From Locusta migratoria (taxonomy: Eukaryota; Arthropoda; Insecta; Orthoptera; Acrididae), in NCBI GenBank assembly GCA_026315105.1, contig CM048746.1:349807548-349871547 (forward strand): a DNA stretch of 64,000 bases. Reading direction: 5' to 3'. Under the pieces are notes generated by a model. It did not search any database. It had not been told where the DNA came from and saw only the letters and a program-made list of their open reading frames with translations. This document shows positions 33,520 through 44,004 of the stretch, one piece after another (position 1 is the first letter of the stretch; every line of letters starts with the position of its first letter). The position numbers and the translations under genes were made by a program.

Positions 33520-34770
33520 ACCCCCTATGGCACCCCTTAATAGTTGAATTCCTAAAATATCCCAACTTCTGTCTTTAAATTCCAACCAAGTATGCAAATA
33601 TCATTTTTTGGTAATTCTGAGTTCAAAAGTGGCTTAGTAGCAACGATTTTCAAAAAATGTTTTATCTCCTATTTCACCCTCCAAATGATTAATTTTCTGA
33701 AAATACCGAAACACGCGTCTTTTTAATCCTCACCGAGAAAAAATATACCAATTTATGTGGATGTAGCTTCAAAATTACCTTACTAGCAAGAGATTTTCGA
33801 AAAACATCCCCTCTCCAATTTAACCCCCTTGATGGTTGAATTTCCAAAAATACCGAATCACGTATTTTGTAAATTCAAACGAACAACACAAATACCAATT
33901 TCAGCAGCTCTAGCATAAAATTGTCTTCACAATAATGTTTCCGAAAATTTTTTTGATCCCATATTTTACCCCCTTAGTTGTTGAATTTCCAAAAATATCG
34001 AAACTTATGTCTTTTTAATTCTGATCAAGAGTCCATATCTTAAGTTTCATAGTTATAGCTTGAAATTTAAGTTAACAGCAACATATTTTTGAAAATCGTT
34101 TTTTTGCGTCCTCTATTTTACCCCCTTATTGGTGGAATTTCAAAAAATGTCGAAACACGTGTCTTTTAAATTCGTACCCCGAATCCAAATCCGAAAATTT
34201 GTAGTTCTAACTTCAAAATTGCCTAAATAGCAACATATTTTCGAAAAACACCCCCTCTCCAATTTAACCCCGTCGATGGTTGAATTTCCAAAAATACCGA
34301 AACACGTATTTTTTTAAGGTCTAACGAACTATATAAATATCAATTTTTGCAGCTTCAGCTTCAAAATTGTATCAATAGCAACGTGTTTTCAAAAAGAATT
34401 TTTGATTCTCTATTTAAACCTCTTACTTGTTGAATTTCGAAAAATACTATAAATCATGGATTTTTTAATCCTGACCAAGATTCCATATCCGAAGTTTCGT
34501 ACTTGTTGCTTAAAATTTGAGTTAACAGCAACATATTTTTGAAAATCGATTATTTGTGTCACCTATTTTACCCCCTAATTTGTCGAATTTCAAAAAATGC
34601 CGAAATACGTGTATTTTACATTCGAACCCTGACTTAAAATCCGAAATTTTGTATTTCTAGCTTCAAAATTGCCTAAATAGCTACGTATTTTCAAAAAAAC
34701 GTTGCATCCTCTATTTCACACCCTTACGTACGGAATATCGAAAAATCGCTTCTTAAATGAGGCCTACAGA
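33520..34770. repeat. Diverged ~150-bp tandem array, 8-9 units
   Basis: A phrase like TTTTACCCCCTTANTNGTTGAATTTC recurs near 33523, 33675, 33823, 33968, 34121, 34264, 34414, 34562 and 34719, about 143-157 bp apart. Each unit also has a CGAAACACGTNTTTT-like and an AGCAACATATTTTNGAAAA-like phrase. Units are strongly diverged. The array ends near a GAGTCAGTCAGTCAGTCAAT phrase at 34835 and a TATATATATAG run at 34872. Confidence 0.85.
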
Positions 34771-35124
34771 GTAAGATCAACACCCTCCACAAATTTCAAG
34801 TTTCTATCTTCAGTGGTTTGGGCTGGGCGATGATGAGTCAGTCAGTCAGTCAATCGGGACACTTCCTTTTATATATATAGAGAAGATTATTTTCTTTTTT
34901 AAGTTACTTATTACTAGGTACAATTGTGACATGTGACCGAACGTATGTAGCCTTACCTGATCACTTGCATCCATTCATGTCCATTGTGCATTCCGACGGA
35001 CGTGGACAATTGCAGCTGGGCAATGCGGCAATCCCCACGTCCAGAATTCTTACAGAGTGGCTTCTGGAACACTCCACTGAGTTTAAAGAGCCTGCAAGAT
35101 GCATGGTGTCAGATCCCTCCAGCA

Positions 35125-35176
35125 CCTAACCTAACCACCTAACCTAACCTAACCTAACTTAACCTAACCTAACCTT
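35125..35176. repeat. Interstitial telomeric repeat (CCTAA)n
   Basis: About 10 units of CCTAA/TTAGG, the insect telomere pentamer, with minor variants. It sits inside Tc1 transposase coding sequence, replacing a short stretch before ESMSRRVV. Confidence 0.93.
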
Positions 35177-35271
35177 GAGTCCATGTCGCGTCGTGTTGTG
35201 GCACTTCTGCGTGATCACGGGGGTGCAACTCGATATTACGCAGCTGTACTAGTCCTTTGCTTCTTCAGTGA

Positions 35272-35554
35272 AGTACTAATACGTGAACACGAAAATTGAA
35301 ATCTGATTTTTATATTAGTTCTACAAGGAGACAGAAAAACGTCTACGTATAATTTATAAGAAACTTTACCATCGACATTCAGAAAATTAAAAGAAAGAAG
35401 TAAAAATGTGTGTACCTAGTCGTTCCGAATGGTAGAGGGATGTTGTTGTTTTAATATATATGTGTCCGGTGTTATCTTCCTTGTGAAGCATTAAACTTTA
35501 TACTAACGCAGATAACTGAGGTGGTACCAAGGTCTGCCTTGCGTAGCGATTAGG
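35272..35554. other. Unassigned spacer
   Basis: AT-rich sequence between the Tc1 relic and the mariner element. No feature found. Confidence 0.35.
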
Positions 35555-35894
35555 TACGAGGTGTGCTTTTTAAGTAAGTACCGCTTTGAAATTAAAAAAA
35601 GACGCGCTATCTCAATAATTTTATTTTTACATGAAAGGCTGTAGCTTAATCTACTTTTCTATATAATTTCCGTTAATACTGAGGCACTCGTCATAACGTA
35701 CCAGTTTTTGAATACCCTCCTCACAGAAATCTGCCACCTGACTTGTTAACCACTGCATCACAACAGCTTTGACTTCGTCATCGTCTTGCTCCTTCACAAT
35801 GAAATACAAAACACTACGAGAAACAGGAAAGTCATGCCGCAAGGAGAAAATCGTAAAGCGTTTGTTTTCTCTCACCTTATTGTCCACTTCCTGC

Positions 35895-36091
35895 GCCGGA
35901 CGCAGTGGCCGAGCTGTCTGTGGCGCGCCAGTCAAAGTCTGCAAGGCCGCTACGGTCGGGAGTTCGAATCCCCCCTCGGGCATGGATGTTTGTGACGTCT
36001 TTAGTATAAGTTTGTTCATAAGTAGTTTGTAAGTTTAGGGACTGATGACCCCGCAGTTAAGTCCTTTAAGCTTAACAAACATTTAAACATT
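35895..36091 (+). mobile_element. tRNA-derived SINE (family 1) in mariner
   Basis: 197 bp with B-box GAGTTCGAATCC, the GGGACTGATGACC core and an AACATTTAAACATT tail. Flanked by a 12-bp duplication with one mismatch, TCCACTTCCTGC and TCCACTACCTGC. Confidence 0.93.
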
Positions 36092-36802
36092 TCCACTACC
36101 TGCACCAAACTTTCATTAACGACCGAAGGAAGCCCACTCCGTTGTTCATCATGCACATTCGTGCGGCCATCTTTAAATACTCACACTTTCTTACCATTCC
36201 ATCACTCATAATGGTTTCACCGTAAACTGCACAGATCTCACGATGACTATCGATCGCTTTTAGGCCTTAAGCACTAAGAAATGTTATATCAGCCCGTACT
36301 TCATAGTCGGCGCGACTCATACGATTATCGGAGACATGTTAAACACTCAGTTTGTTGTTGTTGTGGTCTTCAGTCCGCAGACTAGTTTGACGCAGCTCTC
36401 CACGCCACACTGTCCTGTTCAACTCTCTTCATCTGAGAATACGTTTGGCAACCTACAATCCTTTTGAATCTGCTTACTGAATTCGTCCCTCGGTCTCCCT
36501 CTACGATTTTTACCCCACACGCTTTAGTGCTAAGTGGACAATTCCTTGGTGTCTCAGAATGTGTCCAATTAATCTATCCCTTCTCTTAGTCAGGATATGC
36601 CAGAAACACCTTTTCTCCCCGATTCGGTTAAGCATCTCCTCATTAGTTACGTGATCTACCCATCTAATTTTCATCATTGGTCTGTACCACCACATTTCAA
36701 AAGCTTCTATCATCTTCTTATCTCAACTCCTTATCGTCCACGTTTCACTCCCATACAATGCTACACTCCAGACAAATACTTTCACAAAGGACTTCCTAAC
36801 AT

Positions 36803-37741
36803 TTAAATTAATAATAATGTTAACAAGTTTCGCTTCTTTAAAAACGCTTTTCTTCCCAAAGCCATTCTGCATTTTATATCTTCTTTACTTTCGCCATCAG
36901 AAGTTATCTTGCTACCCAAATAACAAAATTCATCTACTACTTTGATTGTCTCGTTACCTAATCTAATTCCTTCAGCATCGCCTGATTTTCTGACATTGCA
37001 TTCCATTACCTTCGTTTTACTCTTTTTAATGTTCATCTTATTTCTTACTTTCAAGACACTGTCCATTCCATTCCATTGTTCTTCCAGATCTTTTGCGGTC
37101 TCTGACAGAATTACTATGTCATCGGCAAACCACAATGTTTTTATTTCTTCTCCCGGCACTTTAATGCCCTCTCCAAATTTCCCCTTGCATTCCTTCACTG
37201 CCTGCTCAATGTACAGATTGAACAACATTGGGGAAAGGCTACAACCCTGTCTTACTCCCTTCCTAACTCCTGCCTCCCTTTCTTGCCCTTCAACTCTAAT
37301 AACCACTGTCTGATTTTTGTATAGGTTGAATATAATTCTTCGCTCCCTATATTTTACCCCTGTTACCTTCAGAATTTGGAAGAGTGTATTCCAGCCGACA
37401 TTGTCAAAAGCTTTCTCCAAATCGACAAACGCTAAAAACGTAGGTTTCCCTTTCCTTAGCCGATCTTCTAAGATAAGTTGTAATGTGAGTATTGCCTCCC
37501 GTGTTCATACATTTCTCCTAAATCCAAACTGATCTTCCCCGAGGTCGGATTCCACAAGTTTTTCCATTCGTCTGTAAATAATTCGTGTTAGTATTTTGCA
37601 ACCATGACTTATTAAACTGATAGTTCTGTAATTTTCACACTTGTCTTCACTTATTTTCTTTAGAATTGGAATTACGATATTCTTCTTGAAGTCGGACACT
37701 ATTTCCCCCATCTCATACATCTCGCATACCAGGTGGAACAA
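36803..37741 (-). pseudogene. RTE-like LINE copy B reverse transcriptase
   Basis: Two adjoining minus-strand frames. 37741-37505 carries VCEMYEMGEIVSDFKKN, IPILKKISEDKCENYRTISL and DLGEDQFGFRRNV. 37420-36803 carries MEKAFDNVGWNTLFQIL, VRQGCSLSPMLFNLYIEQA and FADDIVILSETAKD, then the VDEFCYLGSKIT block. The first palm residue region is altered (FVDLEKAFD reads LEKAFD after a frame break). Inactive. Confidence 0.88.
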
Positions 37742-38867
37742 TTTTTTTTTATGACTGGCTCTCCTAACAAAATCAACAGTTCAGTCAGAATATCATCTAC
37801 TTCAGGGGCTTTGTTTCAACTCAAATCCTTCAGCACACTGTCAAATTCTTCTCGCAGTATCATATCCTCTATCTCATATTCCTCCACTTTGCTTTCCATT
37901 TCTAGAATACGGCCTTCATGTTTATTTATCTTGTATAGACCCTCTATATTACTTCCACAGTTCTGCTTCCCCCTCTTTGCTTAGTACTGGTTTTCCGTCT
38001 GAGTTCTTGATATTCATACAGCTGCTTTTTTCGTCTCCAAGTACAGTATCTCTTATTTTCTTGTAGGCAGTATTTATCTCCCCCCTAGTTATACAAGCTT
38101 CTACAGTTCTGCATTTGTCATCTAGCCACTCCTGCTTAGCCAGTATGCACTTCCTGTCAATCTCATTTTTCAGACGTCTGTACTCCCTTTTTCCTGCTTC
38201 ACTGGCTGAATTTTTAAATTTTCTCCTCTCATCAAATAAGTTCAGTATATCCTGTGTTATCCAGGGATTTCTATTAAGCCTTGTCCTTCTGCCTATATGG
38301 TCCTCTGCTGCCTTCACTACCCTATCTCTCAGAGCTACCCATTCTTCTTCTACTGCATTCCTTCCCCCCGTTTCAGCCAATCCTTGCCTAATGCTCCCTC
38401 TAAAACTCTCAACCACCTCTGGTTGCTTCAGTTTGACCAGGTTCCATCTCCTAACCTTTCTGCAGTCTCTTAAGTTTTAATCTGCAGTTCATTACCAGTA
38501 AGTTATGGTCAGAGTCTATATCTGCCCCTGGATATGTCTTACAGTTTAGAACCTGATTTCTAAATCTATTCCTTACCATTCTAAAGTCAACTGGTACCTT
38601 CCAGTGTCTCCTGGTCTCTTCCACATAGACAACCTTCTTTCATGATGATTAAACCAGGTGTTGGTGATCAATAAATTGTGCTCTGCGCAAAATTCTACCA
38701 AGCGATCTCCTCTTTCATTCCTTTTTCCCAATCCATATTCACCTACTACATTTCCTTCTCTTCCCTTTCCTACTACCGAGTTTCAGTCCCCCATCGCAAT
38801 CAAGTTTTCGTCTCCCTTAACTTTCTGAATTATTTCATTTATCTCCTCATACATTTTTTCGATATCC

Positions 38868-39311
38868 TCATCTAGTTAGCATGTAGACTTGCACTACTGT
38901 GGTCGGTGTTGGCTTCGTGTCTATCTCTACTATGATAATGCGTTCACTATGCTGTTCATAGTAACTTACCTGCATTCCTATTTTCTTATTCGTTATCAGA
39001 CCTACTCCTGCGTTACCACCAACTGATTTTGTATTGATAACCCTGTACTCGCCTGACCAGAAATCCTGTTCATCCTGCCACCGAACTTCACTAATCCCTA
39101 CCATATCTAACTTTAACCTATCCATTACTGTTTTCAAATTTTCTAGCTTACCTACGCGATTTAGGGTTATAACATTCCACGCTCCGACCCGTAGAATGCC
39201 TGTTTTGTTTTTCTTGATGACGACATCTTGCTGAGTAGTCCCCGCCCGGAGATCCGAATGGAGGACTATTTTACCTCCGGAATATTTTACCCAAGAAGAC
39301 GCCATCATCAT
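38868..39311 (-). pseudogene. RTE-like LINE copy B endonuclease domain
   Basis: 147 codons beginning MMMASSWVKYSGGKIVLHSD, with the AP-endonuclease-like motifs RVGAWNVITLN and DMVGISEVRWQDEQ (catalytic Glu context) and the IDTKPTPTTVVQVYM strand. The remaining endonuclease motifs (GDWN, SDH-type) follow in broken frames around 38500-38870. Proteins of this type are often labelled craniofacial development protein 2-like in insect annotations. Confidence 0.85.
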
Positions 39312-39678
39312 ATAGTCATACAGTAGAGCTGCATGTCCTCATAGAAGGCCAGCTCAGTCAATCATCCAGACTGTTGTCCTGTAACTATTGAAAAGGCTGC
39401 TGCCCCTCTTCAGGAACCACAGATACCCCTTCACTGTTGCACCTATGGTACGGCTATCTGCATCGTTGAGGCACGCAAGCCACCCCACCTCGGCAATGTC
39501 TGTGGTTCATAGGGGTAGAAACACTCAGTACACATCGTAAACAAGGAAGAATCAGACTGTAATGGCGTCAGTGCGTAGACAACAGATGTAGGTACCCAGT
39601 GCGCATAAAATTATTCAGATATCTTAGCATGTCTTTTTTTAATTTCAAAACGGTACTGTCTTAAAAATACACGCCTCG

Positions 39679-39900
39679 TAAAAGGCGTAAATGCCAAGGA
39701 AAACATCAAAGTTTCGTGAAATCACATTACAGGGACGGTTCATGTTTAAAATGTTCATAGTACGAATACACTCATACGTGGCAACTACAGTGCGACAACT
39801 GCAACGTCTGCTTCCTCTGACAGTTGGTTATGAATATAATAAAACCGTTTACCGTTTAAGAATATGGCTCTATCCTGGTAGTAGGGGGCAATAGGAGATA
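39679..39900. other. Unassigned sequence right of mariner
   Basis: No recognisable coding or repeat signature. Confidence 0.35.
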
Positions 39901-40072
39901 AGAATGAAATTTTCACATTGCAGCGGAGTGTGTGCTCATTAAAACTGTGTGCGAAACCGGGATTCGAACTCAGGACCTACGCTTTACGCCGAAAACCGGT
40001 CGAAAGACTGAGCTACCTGTGCACGCGTCACGGTTCGTGCTCACAGCTCTACTTCCGCCAGTACCTCGAGTC
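39901..40072 (-). mobile_element. tRNA-derived SINE (family 2)
   Basis: Plus-sense phrases TGAAATTTTCACATTGCAGC, GGAGTGTGTGCTCATTAAAA, a reversed B-box GGGATTCGAACTCAGGACC and a reversed A-box ACTGAGCTACC near 40010 mark a tRNA-like head on the minus strand. A family-1 SINE abuts its right side. Confidence 0.75.
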
Positions 40073-40237
40073 TTAACTGCGGGGTCATCAGTCCCTAAAC
40101 TTACAAACTACTTATGAACTACCTTAGACTAAAGAAGACACAAATATCATTGCCCGAGGGGGGATTCGAACCCCGACCGTAGTGGCCGTGCAGACCGTGA
40201 CTGGAGCGCCTTAGTCCTCTCGGCCACCGCGGCCGGC
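40073..40237 (-). mobile_element. tRNA-derived SINE (family 1), 3'-truncated
   Basis: Minus-strand head with B-box GGTTCGAATCC and A-box GTGGCCGAGAGG, the GGGACTGATGACCCCGCAG core, then truncation at the family-2 SINE. No clear duplication. Confidence 0.85.
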
Positions 40238-41123
40238 CTGACAGGTATGGTTTGAAAGAGAGGGTTTTTCGTCTGAGACCTGTAACTGATGGTACATTCT
40301 GTTATGGTAATCTGTAATTTACGAGGAAAATCAGAGATTATTTATTATATACAATACCTAAGCATTACGATATTATCCTGTATGTTCATATCCATTGATT
40401 GTGTTTGTTTTGCTAGTTGGTATATCTACGAAGCGTAGAGACTTGTGAGACTCAGATATGACGCCGTTGGTCAAAGCCGACGGGTTGCATCGCGGTCTTT
40501 AATTATGACAATATTTTGGTTGCTAATAAAATATGTTCGCATTCGAAGGAGAAAGTTTGTGTAAAAAGAAATCGGAAATAGTTCTCTCCTCAACGTGTAG
40601 CGCCTTTCTATTAAGGATTTCACTTGAACTATTGCATCATTTCTGTGACATTCTCTTCCCTGTACCACGATAATACGAAACGAGCTGCCCTTCTCTGAAC
40701 TCTTTGTCTTCCGTCAGCCGCGAGGAAGTAGCCTCGTAGTATAAGGGATCATGCTACGGACTGGGCGATCTCTTCCGTCGGAGTTTCGAGTCCTTACTGT
40801 AAGTTATTTTAAGTAATTTGTAAGTCTAGAGATGACCATAGCAGTTTGGTCAAATAGATTTACAAATATTTGATCATGTTTTTTCTTCCGTCAGTCCCAC
40901 CTGGTGAGGATCCCATAATGCCCAGCAATACACCAAAATATGCCGGACAAGTGTACTGTACATGAGGTTTAACGGATTTCTTTTAATGGTCATACGAATG
41001 ACGTTACACTTTTCATTATTTAGGGTTGATTGCCATTTTCGCACTATGAAGATATCTAAATCGTTTTGCAGTCTAAGAGAGCTGCTCAGATTCGGTACTA
41101 AATGTTTATAAAGATAAGCAATA
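40238..41123 (-). pseudogene. Older CR1-like LINE fragment with SINE insertion
   Basis: Minus-strand LINE relic: NLSSSLRLQNDLDIFIV, WQSTLNNEKCNVIRMTIKR and LVYCWALWDPHQVGLTE at about 40895-41110, then SLIERRYTLRRELFPI and RMRTYFISN at 40500-40620. A SINE at 40717 splits it. Its upstream RT part (a GSVIGTLLL block, minus frame) resumes at 46191-46235, showing that 41124-46190 was inserted into it. 40238-40470 has no clear signal. Confidence 0.75.
40717..40883 (+). mobile_element. tRNA-derived SINE, diverged
   Basis: Begins GCCGCGAGGAAGTAGCCTCG, has a B-box-like AGTTTCGAGTCC and ends with a TAGATTTACAAATATTTGA tail. A duplication TCTTCCGTCA flanks it (40707-40716 and 40884-40893) within the LINE fragment. 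Confidence 0.82.
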
Positions 41124-41196
41124 TCTACATCTACATCTACATACATACTCCGCAATTCACCGTAAGGTGCGTGGCGGACGGTACACTGTACCACTA

Positions 41197-44004
41197 CTAG
41201 GCATTTCCTTTCCTATTCCACTCCCAAATTGAACGAGGAAAAAAAGAATGTCTATATGCCTCCGTACGAGCCCTAATTTCTCTTATCTTGTCTTTGTGAT
41301 CTTTACGCGAAACGTAAGTAGGCGGCAGCAGGATCGTACTACACTCAGCTTCAAATTCCGGCCCTCGAAATTTACTTAACAAAAATTCACGAAAAGAACG
41401 TCGTCTTTCTTCCAGCGATCCCCAATTGAGTTGCCGGAGCATTTTCGTGACACTCGCGCATTGGTCGAACCTACCGGTAACAAATCTAGCTGCTCGCCTC
41501 TGAACCGCCTCTATGTCTTTCTTCCAACCGATCTGCTGCGGATCCCAAATACTTGAGCAATACTCAAGACGTGGTCGTACAAGCGTTTTATACGCGGTCT
41601 CCTTTACAGGTGAAGTACATCTTCCCAAAATTCTCCCAATAAACCGAAGTCGGCTGTCTGCCTTACTCACAAATGTCCTTACATGCTCGTTCCATTTCAT
41701 ATCGCTCTGCAATGTTACGCCTAGATATTTGAACGACGCGACAGCATCAAGCAGCTCACTACTAATGCTGTATTCGAACATTATAGGATTGTTTTTTCTA
41801 CTCACGCGCATCACCTTACATTTTTCTACATTGAGAGCTAGCTGCCATTCTTCGCACCAACTAGAAATTTTGTGTAAGTCAACCTGTATGCTATTACAGT
41901 CAGTTACAGACGACACCCTCCCATACACCACAGCATCATCAGCAAACAGCCGCAAATTACAACTTACTCTGTCCATCAGATCATTTATATAGATAGAAAA
42001 TAATAGCGGTCCTATCACACTCCCCTGGAGCACGCCTGATGATACACTCGTCTCTGATGAACACTCGCCGTCGAGAACAACGTAATGCGTTCTATTACTT
42101 AGAAAGTCTTCCAGCCAGTCACAAATCTGTGAAGCTATTCCATAAGCTCGTATCTTCGTTAGCAGTCTGCAGTGTGGCGCCGCGTCGAACGCCTTTTTGA
42201 AGTCGAGAAAAACACAATCCGCCTGTTGCCCTTCGTTCATGGCTCGCAAGATGTCATGTGAGAAAAGGGCAAGCTGAGTTTCACATGAACGATGTTTCCT
42301 AAACCCGTGCTGTTTCATGGAAAGAAGCTTTTCCGTTTCAAGGAAATTTACTATATTCGAACTGAGAATATGCTCCAAAATTCTACATGAAACTGATGTC
42401 AACGATATTGGCCTGTAATTGTATGGGTCAGTTCTCTTTCCTTTCTTATACACGGGAGTCACCTGCGCTTTTTTCCAATCACTAGGAACTTTGCGCTGAA
42501 TTAAAGATTCGCTATAAATGCAAGCTAAGTAGGGGGCCAATGCCGCAGAATAGTCTTTGTAAAATCGAACTGGTATTCCATCCGGACCAGCAGACTTTTT
42601 CGTATTTAGCTCTCTCAGCTGCTTCTCTACACCGGAAATACCTATTGCTGTGTCCCCCATTTCGGAATTAGTACGTTGATCAAATGATGGTATATTTGTG
42701 CGGTCCTCCTGCGTGAAAGAGTTCTTAAAGGTTAAATTTAGAACTTCAGCTTTCCGTTTGCTTTCTTCTATTACTGCCCCGGAATGATCAACTAGTGACT
42801 GGACAGTGGGCTTTGACCCGCTTATCGATTTTACATAGGACCAGAATTTTTTCGGGTTCTCGGAAAGATCTTTTGCTAAGGTATGGCTGTGATAATTATT
42901 GTATGCTTCACGCATCGATCTTATTATAGACGCACGAATCTCTACTAACTTTTGCCTGTCATCATTTGCGTGTTCTTTTTTTAATCGAGAGTGCAACAGC
43001 CTTTGCTTTCTCAGCAGCTTTCTAACATTATTATTATACCACGGTGGATCTTTTCCATCCTTAATCATCTTTACTGGCACATATTTCTCTAACCCTTTAT
43101 TAACAATGCACTTAAATTTAGTCCACAATTCCTCTACATCCATAGTCCCGGAATTAAACGATGCCCATTCATTTTCTAAGTGCGATCGTAACATTTGGTT
43201 GTCGGCTCTTCCCAACAAAAACACGCTCCTAGCCTTCTTGATTGGTTTATGAACTTTGGTCACCATCGACGCTATGACGATATCATGATCACTAATTCCT
43301 GTCTCTACACAGACATCGTTAATAAGGTCAGGCCTGTTTGTGGCTATAAGGTCTAGAATATTTCCATTGCGCATGGGTTGCCGGTTTAACTGCTCAAGAC
43401 AATTTTCGGAGAATGTGTCCAAAAGTAGCTCGCAAGACTGCTTGTCTGTACCGCCTGAAATGTAACTAGCGAGGTCCCAATCTATACTCTTAAGGTTGAA
43501 GTCACCTCCGACTAATATTACATGGCCCGGATACCTTTGCACTACCTGGTGTAGACTTTCCTTGAATGATTCTAAAACTGCTACAGCAGCACTGGGGGGC
43601 CGGTAAAAACACCCAACTATTAACTTTACTTCTTTTAGACCTGTTATACGTGCCCAGATAACTTCACAGTTACTTTCAACCTCGATCTCCGTAGAAACAA
43701 TATCTTTGTCCACAGCGATGAACACTTCTCCTCCAGTTGTATCAGATCTATCTTTCCGATATACATTCCACGCTTCGCTAAATATTTCTGAACTTGCCAC
43801 ATCATCATTTAGCCAGCTTTCGGTGCCTAAAACTATCTGAGCGCAATTACTTCCATGCAGCGCTGCAAATTCGGGAACTTTGTTTCTAATACTCTGTAAG
43901 TTCGCGGCTAATATTTTTATGTTCGAATTTTTGTTCCGAACGTGGCCTGAATTCGCTGTTTGAATGCTGACAGGCGACTGCTCATCAGAGTTAGCGCCTA
44001 GCCT
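41197..44004 (-). CDS. CR1-like LINE ORF2: AP endonuclease and reverse transcriptase
   Basis: 935 residues counted from the first -1-frame codon after the slippery site. The endonuclease has LAANLQSIRNKVPEF, IVLGTESWL, GGDFNLKSIDWD (about 166) and ISDHDIVIA (about 238). The RT has SAGPDGIPVRFY, AQVTPVYKKGKRTDPYNYRP, FLDFKKAFD (about 600), SGVLQGSVIGPLLF and FADDAVVYG (about 687); the C-terminus keeps LEYCSSIWDPQQ and RRAARFVTGRFD. It copies LINE RNA at a nicked genomic target. The first ATG is at about codon 211, inside the endonuclease, so an independent start would lose catalytic motifs; frameshift from ORF1 is the likely route. The near-invariant Pro of the PQGS motif is Leu here. Confidence 0.9.
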   Translation of the reverse strand, partial: RLGANSDEQSPVSIQTANSGHVRNKNSNIKILAANLQSIRNKVPEFAALHGSNCAQIVLGTESWLNDDVASSEIFSEAWNVYRKDRSDTTGGEVFIAVDKDIVSTEIEVESNCEVIWARITGLKEVKLIVGCFYRPPSAAVAVLESFKESLHQVVQRYPGHVILVGGDFNLKSIDWDLASYISGGTDKQSCELLLDTFSENCLEQLNRQPMRNGNILDLIATNRPDLINDVCVETGISDHDIVIASMVTKVHKPIKKARSVFLLGRADNQMLRSHLENEWASFNSGTMDVEELWTKFKCIVNKGLEKYVPVKMIKDGKDPPWYNNNVRKLLRKQRLLHSRLKKEHANDDRQKLVEIRASIIRSMREAYNNYHSHTLAKDLSENPKKFWSYVKSISGSKPTVQSLVDHSGAVIEESKRKAEVLNLTFKNSFTQEDRTNIPSFDQRTNSEMGDTAIGISGVEKQLRELNTKKSAGPDGIPVRFYKDYSAALAPYLACIYSESLIQRKVPSDWKKAQVTPVYKKGKRTDPYNYRPISLTSVSCRILEHILSSNIVNFLETEKLLSMKQHGFRKHRSCETQLALFSHDILRAMNEGQQADCVFLDFKKAFDAAPHCRLLTKIRAYGIASQICDWLEDFLSNRTHYVVLDGECSSETSVSSGVLQGSVIGPLLFSIYINDLMDRVSCNLRLFADDAVVYGRVSSVTDCNSIQVDLHKISSWCEEWQLALNVEKCKVMRVSRKNNPIMFEYSISSELLDAVASFKYLGVTLQSDMKWNEHVRTFVSKADSRLRFIGRILGRCTSPVKETAYKTLVRPRLEYCSSIWDPQQIGWKKDIEAVQRRAARFVTGRFDQCASVTKMLRQLNWGSLEERRRSFREFLLSKFRGPEFEAECSTILLPPTYVSRKDHKDKIREIRARTEAYRHSFFPRSIWEWNRKGNA

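Larger units (their letters stand above)
30917..35271 (+). pseudogene. Tc1-type transposon relic in four pieces
   Basis: Pieces at 30917-31450, about 32868-33056, 34930-35124 and 35177-35271 are colinear parts of one Tc1-like transposase gene. They read LNEFERAVIFVAREMGHSIS, then WSDEDRFLLYRADSF (first catalytic Asp), then LPDHLHPFMSIVHSDGRGQ, then ESMSRRVVALLRDHGGATRY. The outer ends GAAGAGCCGAAGAAACTGGT and CTTTGCTTCTTCAGTG are related inverted termini. Insertions are a LINE, a SINE plus ~150-bp repeats, and a telomeric tract; the catalytic C-terminal Glu/Asp region is deleted. Non-functional. Confidence 0.85.
36352..39519 (-). mobile_element. RTE-like LINE copy B, about full length
   Basis: 3.17 kb on the minus strand, flanked by an 11-bp duplication AAACACTCAGT (36341-36351 and 39520-39530), with a (CAA)n tail at its 3' (left) end. 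It covers the 5' region, an apurinic-type endonuclease (39311-38868: GAWNVITLNRVGKLEN, ISEVRWQDEQDFWSGEY), a linker (38416-37949), RT (37741-36803 with FADDIVIL) and the C-terminal WYRPMMKIRWVDHVTNEE region. Several stops and frameshifts make it inactive. Confidence 0.92.
35557..39678 (-). mobile_element. Mariner element, internally deleted, with nested SINE and LINE
   Basis: TA-flanked long inverted ends: the left starts CGAGGTGTGCTTTTTAAGTA; the right read inward starts CGAGGCGTGTATTTTTAAGA, with similarity continuing about 70 bp. Removing the SINE and the LINE leaves about 0.73 kb. The minus strand encodes an N-terminal mariner HTH (AVYGETIMSDGMVRKCEYLK near 36170-36250), a second HTH (LRHDFPVSRSVLYFIV near 35810-35860) and the C-terminus (GIQKLVRYDECLSINGNYIE near 35655-35715). 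The D,D34D catalytic core is deleted. Confidence 0.88.

Noticed and set aside
33520..34770. CRISPR-like repeat spacing
   Set aside because: Units are diverged along their whole length with no constant repeat/unique spacer pattern, and this is a eukaryotic genome.
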